Notes: generated from the letters alone by a model not told the origin. A stretch of 64,000 nucleotides of DNA from JAXLWB01 sp046328715 (GCA_046328715.1 JAXLWB010000001.1:248001-312000); one strand, 5' to 3'. Shown: positions 34,194 through 43,423, counted from the stretch's first letter. A program made the numbers and translations.

Positions 34194-34261
34194 GCGAGTG
34201 GCGAGTAGTGGGTCTCCCCTTACTGACGTGCGGGGCTCTGAACTCTCCATTCGCCATTCGC
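34194..34261. repeat. Imperfect word hairpin between ftsY and prfB
   Basis: GCGAGTGGCGAGTAGTGG (from 34194) faces CTCCATTCGCCATTCGC (ending 34261). It is built from repeated GGCGAGT words, which recur in the prfB terminator. Confidence 0.5.
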
Positions 34262-34280
34262 ATATTTTTTGGAGCAAATC

Positions 34281-35379
34281 ATGAGCGAATTGGAACGCAA
34301 ACTTGGCGCTTTACTCGAAAGAGTCGATGTGATCCGGGGGCGTCTTTGACTGTGATAACAAAGCGGCTCGATTAGTTGAGCTAGAAAACGAACAATTGCA
34401 ATCGGATTTTTGGAACGATCAGCAGGCGGCCCAGCAAAAGATCAAAGAGATGAACAGCTTGCGTGCTACGCTTGATCTCTGGAATCCGCTTGCTCAACGC
34501 GCCAAAGATGCGTTAGAACTGGTCGAAATTGCTGCTGATGATCCCGCCATGTTAGCGGAACTAGAGCAAGAAGCCGATCAGATCGCCCATGATCTGGAAA
34601 CTAATGAATCAGCACTGGCACTCAGTGGCCCACACGATGCCGGTTCGGCTCTCCTCAGCATTCATTCGGGTGCTGGCGGAACCGAATCGCAGGATTGGGC
34701 GCAGATGCTGATGCGTATGTATTTGCGCTGGGCAGAGCGTAAGAACTTTAAGAGCACGATCACCTACTTGGCTGAAGGGGAAGAGGCAGGCATCAAGAGC
34801 ACGACGATTGAGATCGATGGCGAGTATGCCTATGGCTTTCTCAAGGCTGAAAAAGGCACGCATCGTCTGGTGCGACTAAGCCCCTTTGATGCCAACAACC
34901 GTCGTCACACCAGCTTCGCCAAGGTCGAGGTAATGCCTGTTTTGGATGAAGACATCGAGATCGAGATCGATCCAAATGAGATCGAAATCGAAGTCTATCT
35001 GAGCAGTGGCGCAGGCGGTCAAAACGTTCAAAAGAACCAAACTGCTGTACGCATCCGCCATTTGCCGACGGGTATCATTGTTACTTCGCAGAATGAACGC
35101 AGCCAAACTCAGAATCGTGAAATGGCGATGCGTGTGCTGCGTGGTAAATTGTACGAAATCGAGCAGGAAAAGCTGGCGGAGGAGAAGGCCAAACTCAAAG
35201 GCCAAAACGTGGATGCCAACTTCGGTAGTCAGATCCGCAGCTACGTGCTGCATCCCTACCAAATGGTCAAAGACTTGCGCACCGATGTCGAAACCGGTAA
35301 TACCACCGCTGTACTCGATGGTGAAATCGACATGTTTATCGATGCCTGGCTCAAACAGCAGGTGGGTGAGAATTCGTGA
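34281..35379 (+). CDS. prfB: Peptide chain release factor RF2, programmed +1 frameshift
   Basis: Terminates translation at UGA/UAA. The first frame runs from ATG 34281 (behind TTTTGGAGC) for 22 codons to an in-frame TGA at 34347-34349. Reading continues in +1 as GAC from 34348, giving a protein of about 365 residues, the standard RF2 length. The SPF anticodon-like motif is in RLVRLSPFDANNR and the catalytic GGQ in SSGAGGQNVQKN. Annotating from 34396 alone would lose the N-terminus. The joined coordinates therefore include the shift. Confidence 0.96.
34335..34350 (+). promoter_or_regulatory. prfB autoregulatory frameshift site
   Basis: CGGGGGCGTCTTTGAC holds the three known elements: an internal Shine-Dalgarno-like GGGGG, the slippery CTT codon, and a TGA followed by C. 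Low RF2 lets the ribosome slip from CTT to TTT and read through, as in E. coli (established mechanism). The spacing of GGGGG to CTT matches the classical site. Confidence 0.93.
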
Positions 35380-35385
35380 TTTATG

Positions 35386-35426
35386 GCAGTGGCGAGTACA
35401 ATCAGTACTCGCCACTGCTATTTTTG
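35386..35426 (+). terminator. Rho-independent terminator of prfB
   Basis: GCAGTGGCGAGTAC (35386-35399) is perfectly mirrored at 35405-35418 with a 5-nt loop, followed by TATTTTT. It lies right after the prfB stop. Confidence 0.82.
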
Positions 35427-35460
35427 GAGCATACTGCTGTCATTCACACGGAGAATCCAC

Positions 35461-36303
35461 ATGCCAATCAACGATCCCGCTTGTCTGCAATATGGCCTCA
35501 GCGCAGACGAACGTCGACAGTTCGATGAGTTGGGCTACTTCATGGTTGAAAATGCACTTTCACCCGAGCAGGTTGCCGCGCTCACGCAAGAAACCGACCA
35601 AATCTATCAGCGTAAACTCGGCGAAGGGGCAGATGCCAAGAAGGCGCTCTTCTACCCTAACTTTATTCCCGATAGTCCACTGTATCAAAACCTGGTCGAT
35701 TACGAGCGAATTTTGCCAAAGGTATGGGATATTCTCGGCTGGAACATCTATCTTTATCATGCCCATCTGATTGTCACCCCTCCGACGGGACTGCCACAAG
35801 ATGACAAAACCTTTGGCTGGCATCAGGATAGTGGAAGAGTCAACATCGAAATCGAGTCTCACCCACGCCCACGCCTTTCCTTGAAGGTTGCCTATTTCCT
35901 TTCTGACACGAGTGTTGCAGGACGAGGTAACTTCTGGGTGATTCCCGGCAGCCATCTGTGGAATACGTTGGAACGATCCAAGGATGGAGTTGGTCAACCC
36001 GAGGGTGCCATCCCCGTATTGGCAAAGCCCGGAACCGCAGTCTTCTTTGATCGGCGCATTTGGCATACTGCCACCCCCAACTGGTCGGAGATCACGCGCA
36101 AAGTGCTATTCTACGGCTACGGTTACCGCTGGATTCGCACTAAGGATGATATGACGGTACAAAACCTCTGGCCTCACTGCGATCCAATTCGTAAACAAAT
36201 GCTAGGCTGGGGTGTAAACTGCAACGGTTTCTATACACCCACAGAAGAGGACGTTCCACTGCGTGGCTGGCTTCGTCAACACCAACCAGCCGTGGCAGCG
36301 TAG
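35461..36303 (+). CDS. Phytanoyl-CoA dioxygenase (PhyH) family protein
   Basis: 280 residues, Fe(II)/2-oxoglutarate oxygenase fold. The facial triad is visible: HxD in GWHQDSGR and the distal His in RIWHTATPN, with an Arg in SEITRKVLFYGYGYR for 2-oxoglutarate. N-terminal DERRQFDELGYFMVENALSPEQ is typical of PhyH proteins. ATG 35461 is preceded by GGAG; upstream codons run through the prfB terminator. The substrate is unknown. It stands alone with a terminator before it and a convergent hairpin after it. Confidence 0.85.
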   Translation: MPINDPACLQYGLSADERRQFDELGYFMVENALSPEQVAALTQETDQIYQRKLGEGADAKKALFYPNFIPDSPLYQNLVDYERILPKVWDILGWNIYLYHAHLIVTPPTGLPQDDKTFGWHQDSGRVNIEIESHPRPRLSLKVAYFLSDTSVAGRGNFWVIPGSHLWNTLERSKDGVGQPEGAIPVLAKPGTAVFFDRRIWHTATPNWSEITRKVLFYGYGYRWIRTKDDMTVQNLWPHCDPIRKQMLGWGVNCNGFYTPTEEDVPLRGWLRQHQPAVAA

Positions 36304-36315
36304 AAAAGTAAAAAG

Positions 36316-36377
36316 TGACAGGATGACAGGATGACAAGATGAACGATAATTCATCTTGTCATCCTGTCATCCTGTCA
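36316..36377 (-). terminator. 28-bp perfect hairpin between convergent genes
   Basis: TGACAGGATGACAGGATGAC and onward (36316-36343) is exactly mirrored at 36350-36377 with a 6-nt loop. On the minus strand CTTTTTACTTTT follows, so it probably terminates the SPFH operon. The arms are tandem GGATGACA words. Confidence 0.7.
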
Positions 36378-36408
36378 TCGTTAAGCGATCCAATCGATAT
36401 AAACTCGA

Positions 36409-37377
36409 TTATCTCGCCGTTGTACTGATCAACCCACTTGCGTCAATCCAAGGCATTGCACTGGCACCTTGAAAGACGGGCAACTTGCCATCCCAACGTT
36501 GCATCTGCTGATAGCGAATCAATTCCGAGGTGAGACTCTTAGCGATGGCCTGGTTGGCCTCAGCTTGCGCTTGGGCACGAACTCGGATGGCGGCTGCTTC
36601 ACCTTCAGCCTGGGCCTTGACGGCCTCGGCCTGACCTTCGGCGGTGACCCGCGCCTGCTCCGCTTGCACCTTAGCCTGCTCTAACTGATACTTCTGCTGC
36701 TCGGCTTGCTGTTGCGCTTGAATTTTTGTATTCAAGGCTTGTTGCAATGAATCGGGCAGATGTACCTCGCGAATGCCAAACGAAACCAACACGAGATGGC
36801 GGAGGGCAAATTCCTCGGCTAAATTGTCTGTGATCCGTTTGGAAATCTCAGCGCGCTTACTCGCCGTGATCTCTTCCCAGCCATACAATGCCGCAATTTC
36901 AGGCACGGCTGAGCGAGTATAGGCACGTACGACACGATCTTCAACCACACTAATATCTTGCCCCGCCCAATCCTGGTAAAGAGCCCCCGCCTCATCACGA
37001 TTGACTTGGTACTGAATGACTACATCTAGATTGACTTGCTGACCCTCACTACTTTGCACCTTGACACTATCGTCGCCAGTGACAGCACCTTCGCTGCCCT
37101 TTTGAACCATTGAATAGTTTTGAATCGTGACTGGGTACTCCTGCATCGACTGCGTAAAGGGATTGAGTAGAGTCCAACCTGGCTCGCGTACCCGCGAAGT
37201 GACCGTATGCGAAATCTTATCGAAAACGACACCGACATAACCCGGACGCACCGTACGCCACGAGGCGCGTAATAGGGTTAGCAGCATAACTGCCACAATA
37301 CCGGTAATTACGAGCACGCCCAGGCGAATAAATTGTCGAGCTGTGCCTGGTGCAAAGTTACGATTGCTTGTTGTCAT
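36409..37377 (-). CDS. SPFH/prohibitin-family membrane protein
   Basis: 322 residues. One N-terminal TM (LGVLVITGIVAVMLLTLL), then the SPFH (band 7) domain starting at RPGYVGVVFDKISHTV with YPVTIQNYSM and DVVIQYQVN. A long C-terminal coiled coil follows (about 215-285), rich in Gln/Ala/Glu and beginning NTKIQAQQQAEQQKYQ. Such proteins form membrane microdomain scaffolds or protease-modulating rings. Its start overlaps the end of the small membrane gene upstream by 20 bases, implying co-expression. Confidence 0.88.
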   Translation of the reverse strand: MTTSNRNFAPGTARQFIRLGVLVITGIVAVMLLTLLRASWRTVRPGYVGVVFDKISHTVTSRVREPGWTLLNPFTQSMQEYPVTIQNYSMVQKGSEGAVTGDDSVKVQSSEGQQVNLDVVIQYQVNRDEAGALYQDWAGQDISVVEDRVVRAYTRSAVPEIAALYGWEEITASKRAEISKRITDNLAEEFALRHLVLVSFGIREVHLPDSLQQALNTKIQAQQQAEQQKYQLEQAKVQAEQARVTAEGQAEAVKAQAEGEAAAIRVRAQAQAEANQAIAKSLTSELIRYQQMQRWDGKLPVFQGASAMPWIDASGLISTTAR

Positions 37378-37567
37378 GATTTTGCTCCTGATTTGAAGAT
37401 GATTCAGTTTTGCCGATCATCTTCTCAATTTCTTGACTACTCTCGTCGAGCTGGTCAGACGCTTGCTTGATGCCACCAAAAATGTGTGGCGCAAGTTGGA
37501 CACCGATCTGCCAGGCAACAACTACCAAAATAAGAACGACAAACCCCTCCAACAGTGTTGGACTCAT
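37358..37567 (-). CDS. Small single-helix membrane protein
   Basis: 69 residues, unrecognised. An N-terminal hydrophobic helix (LLEGFVVLILVVVAWQIGVQ) is followed by a polar helix rich in Ser/Glu/Gln (DQLDESSQEIEKMIGK), resembling phage-shock or TatA-like short proteins only in general layout. Start ATG follows AAGGAGGAAGG. The 20-base overlap with the SPFH gene suggests a dedicated partner. Confidence 0.65.
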   Translation of the reverse strand: MSPTLLEGFVVLILVVVAWQIGVQLAPHIFGGIKQASDQLDESSQEIEKMIGKTESSSNQEQNHDNKQS

Positions 37568-37915
37568 ACCTTCCTCCTTAATTCGCAGCAGTTGGTAATG
37601 AGCAACTAGGGGAGTTCGCCCATTGCAACCGCCGCTTTTCGTAACACATGCCTCGATTGTATTCGATTTCGAAATGGGATTCCTGCCAGCCGTCGGACAG
37701 GTATAGGAGGAGTTTCTGACAACAGTCTGTCACCTGACAGAGAATGATGAGGTTGGGGTTAGGGGTAGTCGTAGCTGGTGAGGGTTCAGCAAATCCGAAC
37801 CGTTACTCTTTTACTGATAAGTGGCAAACAAGTAATACCAATTGCGGTTGCAAAAGCCATCAATTTTCCCGTTTACCCGTTCACGATGACTTCCTTATCT
37901 AGATCTCAATAAAGT
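37568..37915. other. Intergenic region with a half repeat
   Basis: 348 bp upstream of the SPFH operon and downstream of the AfsR-like gene. It contains a small TCTGTC/GACAGA stem near 37726-37741 and the left half of an ATACCAATTG element at 37832-37868. No gene is seen. Confidence 0.5.
37832..37868. repeat. Solo left half of an ATACCAATTG-family element
   Basis: AATACCAATTGCGGTTGCAA, then AAGCCAT and AATTTTC, matches the left half of the element at 4633-4716 almost exactly. The right half is missing, so it is a decayed or truncated copy. Confidence 0.65.
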
Positions 37916-40900
37916 TTATGGGGTAAAGTTTTGCAGCCGTTCGATGGCTGCCTCGCTCTGTCCTTGTGCCCAAAAAGCAGAAAATTGCTCATTTCCCAGT
38001 TGTTCACGCAGTAGAGATATACATTGCTGGTATGCATTGTGTTCGACTGGCAACACGGGTGAACCAATTCGCTGGCGTAGGGCAGCGGCCGCACCCAATA
38101 ATTGAACCGCTTGTTCAGGCTGATCCAGACAACTGGCCACCCGTTCAATCGATTCGGCAAGACCTTGTTTGTCACCCATCTGTTGGCGTAGCCGCAGTGC
38201 CTGACAACTGCTGGCAAGGGCAGTGGCTCGCTCCCCTTGCATCAATGCCAGTTTGGACAAGGCATCATGGGCAGCCGCAATGTAACGGACATCGCCCCAA
38301 CGCTGGAAGTGGATTAGACAGGTTGGAAGATGCATGGCCGCGTAGGCTACTTCCCCTTGCGCCATTTTTATCAATGCCAGGCCGTAGTGGGTTGTCGCAA
38401 CGCCCATCACATCATTGACTTGTTGGAATAGATCCTGCGCCTGTTCAAACAAGGAGGCGGCGCGTGCGAGATCGTTGTGTTGATAACATGCACGGGCCAG
38501 GTAGTTCAAACTGTCGGCCAGATCGCCAAGCGATTCGCGCTGACGAGCAAGGGCAACACTCTCTTCGAGCAGGGCAAGACCTCGTTCACTGTCGCCCTGG
38601 TAACAAGCGACAACCCCATGTAGTTGCAGCGCCGTTAGCACCCCATCGGGCGCGCCACGCGCCTGCTCCATGTGCATCCCTTGTTTGACAAGGGTAATGG
38701 CCTCCGCAAAGTCGCCACGGTGATAAGCTAGATTGCTCATGCGTAGAAGCGTCACTGCAATCCCTGCTTTGTCGCCCAATTGGCGGAAGTAGGTCAACGC
38801 CCTTTGAAAGAGTGCTTCGGAATGAGCGAGTTCGCCTAACCGCCGCGCCAGAAAACCTTGCGAACTGATGGTCACGGCGAGTCCCCAAAGGTCGCCAGCT
38901 TGTTGGAAAAGTTCGAGTCCCTCTGCAAAATGCTGTTTCGCAGCGCGATTGTCGAAGCCAATCGTCGCAATCCAACCTAAACTGAAGTGGACCAGCCCGA
39001 TCCCCCATGGGTCCTCAACCCTTTGGAAGAGTGCAATACTCTCCTGTAGTCGTTGTAGGGCCGCAGCGATCTGGTCTTGACTACCCAGTGTATTCCACAC
39101 CGCCGAAAGTCCGCGCAAGGCAAATGCTTCGCCCCACAGATCGCCGACTTCACGAGCAAGGCCCAAGCTCTCTTGATAGTAAGCGGTTTCGCTGCAATCT
39201 TCATTGGCCAACCACCCCAAACTATAGAGTGCCTTAGCCCTGGCAGCTTTATAAGAGGTTGCTGCTGCGATTTCAGGTGGAGGTTGCTGACTGCACAATA
39301 GCGTCAGCCAGTCACGGCCCTCTTTCCAGTAGCCGCGCAGATACCAGTAGCGCATGAGATTTCCAGCCAGTCCCAAGCCGCTTTCTACTGCTCTGCAACT
39401 CAGCGACCAGTTCAACGCAGCGCGTAAATTGTCATGTTCCAGGTCAAGCAGGCTCAGCCAGATCAACTGCTCCTCGCTGCGCAGCTTTGGTTCAGCATCG
39501 GCTGCCAGTTGCCAGAAGTAAGCGAGATGATGGGAACGGACCATCTCGGCTTCTCTGGCATGGATCAGTTGATCGCGTGCATACTGGCGGATGGTCTCAA
39601 GCAAATGGTAACGAACGGTGATGCTGCGCTGCTCGTTTGCTCTCTCTTCCATTTGAACCAGCGACTTTTCTACCAAGTGACTCAATAAATCGAGTAGATC
39701 ATGCACGCCAAGGCCATCGCCGACGCAAACTTCCTCGGCTGCTTGCAAGGTCCAACCGCCAATAAAGACAGCCAGCCGACGCAGCAACATTCGTTCAGGC
39801 TCACTCAGTAAATCCCAACTCCATTCCATCGTCGCCCGTAGCGTCTGCTGGCGAGGCAGTGCAGCTCGATTGCCACCTGTGAGCAATCGAAAACGGTCAT
39901 CAAGGCGCTCGGCAATTTGCTCCACACTCATGGAGCGCACACGTGCAGCGGCCAGTTCAATGGCAAGTGGAATCCCATCTAGTTGCTGACAGATCTGTGC
40001 TACGCTGCGAGCATTGACTTGGGTGAGTACGAAATGGGGCGTCACTGTAGTCGCCCGATCCAGAAAGAGCCGAATTGCTTCGGCGCTGGCAAACTGTTCT
40101 AGCGAGGTAGTCAACTGTGGATCAGGCAAGGCGAGTGAAGGTACACGCAACACTACCTCGCCTGGCATTCCCAATGTCTCACGGCTTGTGATAAGTATTT
40201 TGACCTGCGGGCAGGCGCGCAGCATTGAAGCGACAAAGTGCGCTACTGCTTCAATCAAATGTTCACAGTTGTCCAGGATCAAGAGTGTGCTACGATTGCG
40301 TAGCCATTCCACCAAGCTGTTGAGTAGCGGTTGGTTGGGTTCCTCGCAGACACGAAGCGCTGATGTCACCAACTGTGGGATCAACGCAGGGTCGCTAAGA
40401 GTTGCCAACTCCACGAGCCAAATGCCATCCCGAAAGTGATCAAGCAAGGGCTGTACCGCTTGTATGGCCAAGCGAGTTTTGCCAGTTCCGCCCGGCCCGG
40501 TTAGGGTGAGCAAGCGCAAATTCTCTAATCCATTAGTGTCCTGTGGCGTCAGTTTTTGCCTGATTTCGGTCAATTCTTTCTCGCGTCCAACGAAGCTGGT
40601 CAACTGGCTTGGGAGATTGTGAAGTGTCCGCTGTGACTTTAGCGGTTCAGGGCGTACCTTGAGGCTGGCTCGCACTCCGGTTTCATTGCGTCGCAATTGT
40701 TCGTAGAGTGTGCGCGTCTGTGCTGAGGGATCGACCCCTAGCTCACGTTGTAACGCCTCAACACAGCGGCGATAGCTCTCGGCTAGGCTGACACTGTCAC
40801 CCAAGGCAGAATGGCTGCGCATCAACGCTCGGTAGGCAGGTTCAGGTGTGCCACCCAATGCAATCCAACGCTCTGCCCATTGTAGGGTTTCTTCCCAGCG

Positions 40901-41389
40901 CTCTGCCTCAAGCAAACGTTCAAGCAGCAACTGCATCTTACGTTCAAAGTGTGCTTGCAGTTGCTCACGCTCCAGATTTACCCAATCTTCGTAAAAGCCA
41001 GGCAGTAATTCGCCACTGTAAGCAGACAAAGCCGCAATCTGTGCCTCTAATGAAGTCTTGTCGTCAATGGGACGCGCAATCTCAGCGGCGTCGAGCCAAT
41101 AATTCGATTGGGGATTGAAGGCGATGGTGAAGTCATCGATTCGCAGCAAGGTTTCGCTGGCTGGGCCTAAGGCGCGTCGAATCTGCCAAAGCGTTTGGCG
41201 CAGGTTGCGCCGTGCACTACTCTCTTCCGAATCGGGCCACAAAGTTCCTGCCAGTTTTTCGCGCCGATGTGCCACCCCGGCGCTCAACAACAGCCATGCC
41301 AAAAGTGACTGTGCTGGCCGCGAGGCAAGATCGACCTTCACGCCGTCCAGGCGAATCTCAAATTGACCCAGCAAATGTGCTTCAAGCAT
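37916..41389 (-). CDS. AfsR/SARP-like transcriptional regulator: BTAD, NB-ARC-type ATPase, TPR array
   Basis: 1157 residues. An N-terminal winged-helix region (MLEAHLLGQFEIRLDG to RRNLRQTLWQIRRALG) is followed by a BTAD helical domain (about 95-235, ending LGVDPSAQTRTLYEQLRR). The STAND ATPase has SFVGREKELTEIRQKL, Walker A TGPGGTGKTRLA and Walker B TLLILDNCEHL, then GIPLAIELAAARVRSM. The C-terminal half is more than ten TPR-like repeats (SLGWLANEDCSE, FSLGWIATIGFDN, HYGLALIKMAQGE). Such proteins act as signal-gated activators. Its divergent neighbours are three small genes preceded by an inverted repeat, possible direct targets. Confidence 0.9.
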   Translation of the reverse strand: MLEAHLLGQFEIRLDGVKVDLASRPAQSLLAWLLLSAGVAHRREKLAGTLWPDSEESSARRNLRQTLWQIRRALGPASETLLRIDDFTIAFNPQSNYWLDAAEIARPIDDKTSLEAQIAALSAYSGELLPGFYEDWVNLEREQLQAHFERKMQLLLERLLEAERWEETLQWAERWIALGGTPEPAYRALMRSHSALGDSVSLAESYRRCVEALQRELGVDPSAQTRTLYEQLRRNETGVRASLKVRPEPLKSQRTLHNLPSQLTSFVGREKELTEIRQKLTPQDTNGLENLRLLTLTGPGGTGKTRLAIQAVQPLLDHFRDGIWLVELATLSDPALIPQLVTSALRVCEEPNQPLLNSLVEWLRNRSTLLILDNCEHLIEAVAHFVASMLRACPQVKILITSRETLGMPGEVVLRVPSLALPDPQLTTSLEQFASAEAIRLFLDRATTVTPHFVLTQVNARSVAQICQQLDGIPLAIELAAARVRSMSVEQIAERLDDRFRLLTGGNRAALPRQQTLRATMEWSWDLLSEPERMLLRRLAVFIGGWTLQAAEEVCVGDGLGVHDLLDLLSHLVEKSLVQMEERANEQRSITVRYHLLETIRQYARDQLIHAREAEMVRSHHLAYFWQLAADAEPKLRSEEQLIWLSLLDLEHDNLRAALNWSLSCRAVESGLGLAGNLMRYWYLRGYWKEGRDWLTLLCSQQPPPEIAAATSYKAARAKALYSLGWLANEDCSETAYYQESLGLAREVGDLWGEAFALRGLSAVWNTLGSQDQIAAALQRLQESIALFQRVEDPWGIGLVHFSLGWIATIGFDNRAAKQHFAEGLELFQQAGDLWGLAVTISSQGFLARRLGELAHSEALFQRALTYFRQLGDKAGIAVTLLRMSNLAYHRGDFAEAITLVKQGMHMEQARGAPDGVLTALQLHGVVACYQGDSERGLALLEESVALARQRESLGDLADSLNYLARACYQHNDLARAASLFEQAQDLFQQVNDVMGVATTHYGLALIKMAQGEVAYAAMHLPTCLIHFQRWGDVRYIAAAHDALSKLALMQGERATALASSCQALRLRQQMGDKQGLAESIERVASCLDQPEQAVQLLGAAAALRQRIGSPVLPVEHNAYQQCISLLREQLGNEQFSAFWAQGQSEAAIERLQNFTP

Positions 41390-41560
41390 GTCACAAATCG
41401 ACCATCTACGAACAAATTTAGAAAAGACGCAAAGTTAACGCCACAATAGACACTACTACAGATATCTAGATGACAGGTGCACTGTAAAGTAAAGAAGGAT
41501 TTTAGTCGAGTTTGTGAAGAAGTCGAAACCGAAGTGAGTCTATGCTAGCGGTTGTCACTC

Positions 41561-41606
41561 AGGTACACTTCGGGTACCCACTGGGTGCGGTATAAAAAGT
41601 GTACCT
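41561..41606. promoter_or_regulatory. Candidate operator: AGGTACACTT inverted repeat
   Basis: AGGTACACTT (41561-41570) is perfectly mirrored by AAGTGTACCT (41597-41606), with a nested GGGTACCC at 41572-41579. It lies between the divergent AfsR-like gene and the small gene at 41648, about 45-90 bases before the latter's start. Binding by the AfsR-like protein is a guess. Confidence 0.45.
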
Positions 41607-41647
41607 AAGTGCAGAGCATCAGTATAGTTGGAGAGGGAGAGCGCACT

Positions 41648-41875
41648 ATGTATATTCAAAATGACATCGACACGATGAAGATGCTGATCGAGCAACGTCA
41701 TAAAGAACTGCGTGAAGAAAGCGAAATTCGACACCTCTTATGGCTACAACAGGGCCAACAGAATTCGATTTCTCCAGTAACTTGGGTCGGGGACTTGCTT
41801 CATCGAGTGTACAGTCGTCTGATCCGCCATGAGCGTCCCATTGAAGTGGTGACGGGGCAACAGAACTGTGTTTAA
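41648..41875 (+). CDS. Small charged protein, unknown
   Basis: 75 residues from ATG 41648 behind GGAGAGGGAGA. An N-terminal amphipathic, strongly charged helix (MKMLIEQRHKELREESEIR) precedes a hydrophobic/aromatic stretch (HLLWLQQG, VTWVGDLLHRVYSRL). It resembles the next small protein in layout, an N-terminal polar helix and a C-terminal WVGDL/VGDLF element, so the two may be paralogues. No family recognised. Divergent from the AfsR-like regulator. Confidence 0.6.
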   Translation: MYIQNDIDTMKMLIEQRHKELREESEIRHLLWLQQGQQNSISPVTWVGDLLHRVYSRLIRHERPIEVVTGQQNCV

Positions 41876-41984
41876 TGGGCTGTCGATCTGTGTTCTTCTT
41901 TCGAGAAGAGAAAAGACAAGAGAAGCCTTTTCTCGGAAGAAGAACAGGTCTGGAGAAACAGCTTGTGAAGAATTATAGGAGAAT

Positions 41985-42188
41985 ATGATGTTTACTAGTG
42001 ATACCAAAATGGCACAACTTCAATATGAAGATCGACTGCGGGAAGCTGCCCAGGAGCGTTTCGCCCATCAGGTGGTGGCACGCAACGCCATGAAGCCGAA
42101 TTGGCTGCTGGAAAAAGTGGGTGATCTGTTTATTGCTGCAGGGACAACGTTAACCAATCGAACTAATGGTCGCCAAGCAGCGTGTTAG
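41985..42188 (+). CDS. Small charged protein, unknown, possible paralogue of the preceding one
   Basis: 67 residues; two adjacent ATGs (41985, 41988) follow TAGGAGAAT. Charged helix YEDRLREAAQERFAHQ is followed by NWLLEKVGDLFIAAGTTL. The LxxxGDLxxxxG arrangement echoes the upstream protein. Function unknown. It lies 109 bases after the first small gene. Confidence 0.58.
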   Translation: MMFTSDTKMAQLQYEDRLREAAQERFAHQVVARNAMKPNWLLEKVGDLFIAAGTTLTNRTNGRQAAC

Positions 42189-42347
42189 ACAATTGCAAAA
42201 ATAAAGACCGGGTTGCAAAGCTCTTGCTATAGCTCAGGCGGTTTCACTGCCATCCTTTCATGTTGAAGTTGCCTGAGTAAACAGCGCCAACTCTAATTGA
42301 GAAACCGATCCTCTTTCCACGATAGTGTATGCCCAAGGAGAAAACGC

Positions 42348-42656
42348 ATGTTTTTCGTTTCAGCTTTCTCATTTATTCAAACGTTGTTTGGCAATTCACT
42401 CCGCTTTGTGACCCAAAACTATAACCAGTCTAGCCAGTGCACGTCGAACCGACAGGTAACCCTCCGGCACGGCGAAGTCTTCCCAATAACCATGTGCTAC
42501 CATACCCTGCGGGTGGTTTCAGGGGTAGCGTGGTTAACACAGTTGGGTGAGGACATTGTTGTGGAAGCGGGGCAACTCCTACTCGTCGCACCGAGCCGTG
42601 AGAACGCACTCGTATCAGCGCTTAGTCCAGAAGCAGTCACCTTTGAGTTGAGTTAG
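42348..42656 (+). CDS. DUF2917-like cupin-fold small protein
   Basis: 102 residues from ATG 42348 behind AAGGAG. The core TCYHTLRVVSGVAWLTQLGE-like segment (residues about 58-77, carrying RVVSGVAWLT) and DIVVEAGQLLLVAPSRENALVSA match the compact beta-barrel of DUF2917 proteins as I remember them. The N-terminus is hydrophobic (FFVSAFSFIQTLFG). The family's role is unknown. It closes the trio of small genes opposite the AfsR-like regulator. Confidence 0.65.
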   Translation: MFFVSAFSFIQTLFGNSLRFVTQNYNQSSQCTSNRQVTLRHGEVFPITMCYHTLRVVSGVAWLTQLGEDIVVEAGQLLLVAPSRENALVSALSPEAVTFELS

Positions 42657-42679
42657 AGCAGTCTGTACGAAGTTACCCA

Positions 42680-42725
42680 CAGGATGACAAGATGAAGGGG
42701 TTGATTAGTTCATCTTGTCATCCTG
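42680..42725. terminator. 17-bp hairpin between convergent genes
   Basis: CAGGATGACAAGATGAA (42680-42696) is exactly mirrored at 42709-42725. It lies between the DUF2917 stop and the corrinoid-protein stop. The words are the same as in the hairpin at 36316. Confidence 0.6.
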
Positions 42726-42733
42726 CCATCTTG

Positions 42734-43423
42734 TCACCCCTTCGCAGCACGCAGGGCAGCGTTCTTCTTCGCCATATACCGTTTAGCAATTTCCACGCTC
42801 ACTGCTGCATCCCGTCCGTAGGCATCAGCACCGACGTCGCGAGCAAAGTTTTCGGTCACCGGTGCGCCGCCGACCATGACGTAAATCTCATCGCGAATTC
42901 CCTCTTCGCCCAAGGCATCGACCACGACCTTCATATAGGGCATCGTCGTCGTTAAGAGCGCGCTCATGCCGATGATGTCGGGCTTGTGCTCTTTGATGGC
43001 GGCGAGAAATTTATCGGCATCGCAGTTGATGCCCAGGTTGATCACCTCGAAGCCGGCGCCTTCCATCATCATGGCTACCAGGTTCTTGCCGATGTCGTGA
43101 ATGTCGCCCTTGACCGTGCCAACCACCATCTTGCCGACGCGCTCGGCTCCGGTCTCGGTGAGCAACGGGCGCAACACTTCCATGCCTGCCTTCATGGCGT
43201 TGGCCGCCATCAATACTTCGGGTACGAAGAGGATGCCATCGCGGAAATCAACACCGACGATGTCCATGCCGCCGACCAAGCCAGAATCGAGAATCTGCTG
43301 CGGGGTCTGTCCTCGGCTCAATGCCTCGTGCACCTGTACTGGAATCTCTTCCTTGATGCCATCATAGAGGTCATCCTGCATTTGCAAGTAAAGTTCTTCT
43401 AAATCAAGTTCCTTATAGCTCAT
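42734..43423 (-). CDS. Corrinoid (B12-binding) methyl-carrier protein, MtbC/MttC/MtvC type
   Basis: About 229 residues from ATG 43423, the start that matches the family (MSYKELDLEELY). An N-terminal helical cap domain is followed by a B12-binding Rossmann domain with the base-off motif D107-x-H109-x-x-G112 in GTVKGDIHDIGKN and the DIIGMSALLTTTMPYM block. These proteins accept a methyl group from a substrate-specific methyltransferase. No such methyltransferase (MttB/MtgB/MtvA-like) is present in the window. Fhs upstream and the methyl-THF:corrinoid transferase at 55981 are probable partners. Confidence 0.92.
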   Translation of the reverse strand: MSYKELDLEELYLQMQDDLYDGIKEEIPVQVHEALSRGQTPQQILDSGLVGGMDIVGVDFRDGILFVPEVLMAANAMKAGMEVLRPLLTETGAERVGKMVVGTVKGDIHDIGKNLVAMMMEGAGFEVINLGINCDADKFLAAIKEHKPDIIGMSALLTTTMPYMKVVVDALGEEGIRDEIYVMVGGAPVTENFARDVGADAYGRDAAVSVEIAKRYMAKKNAALRAAKG

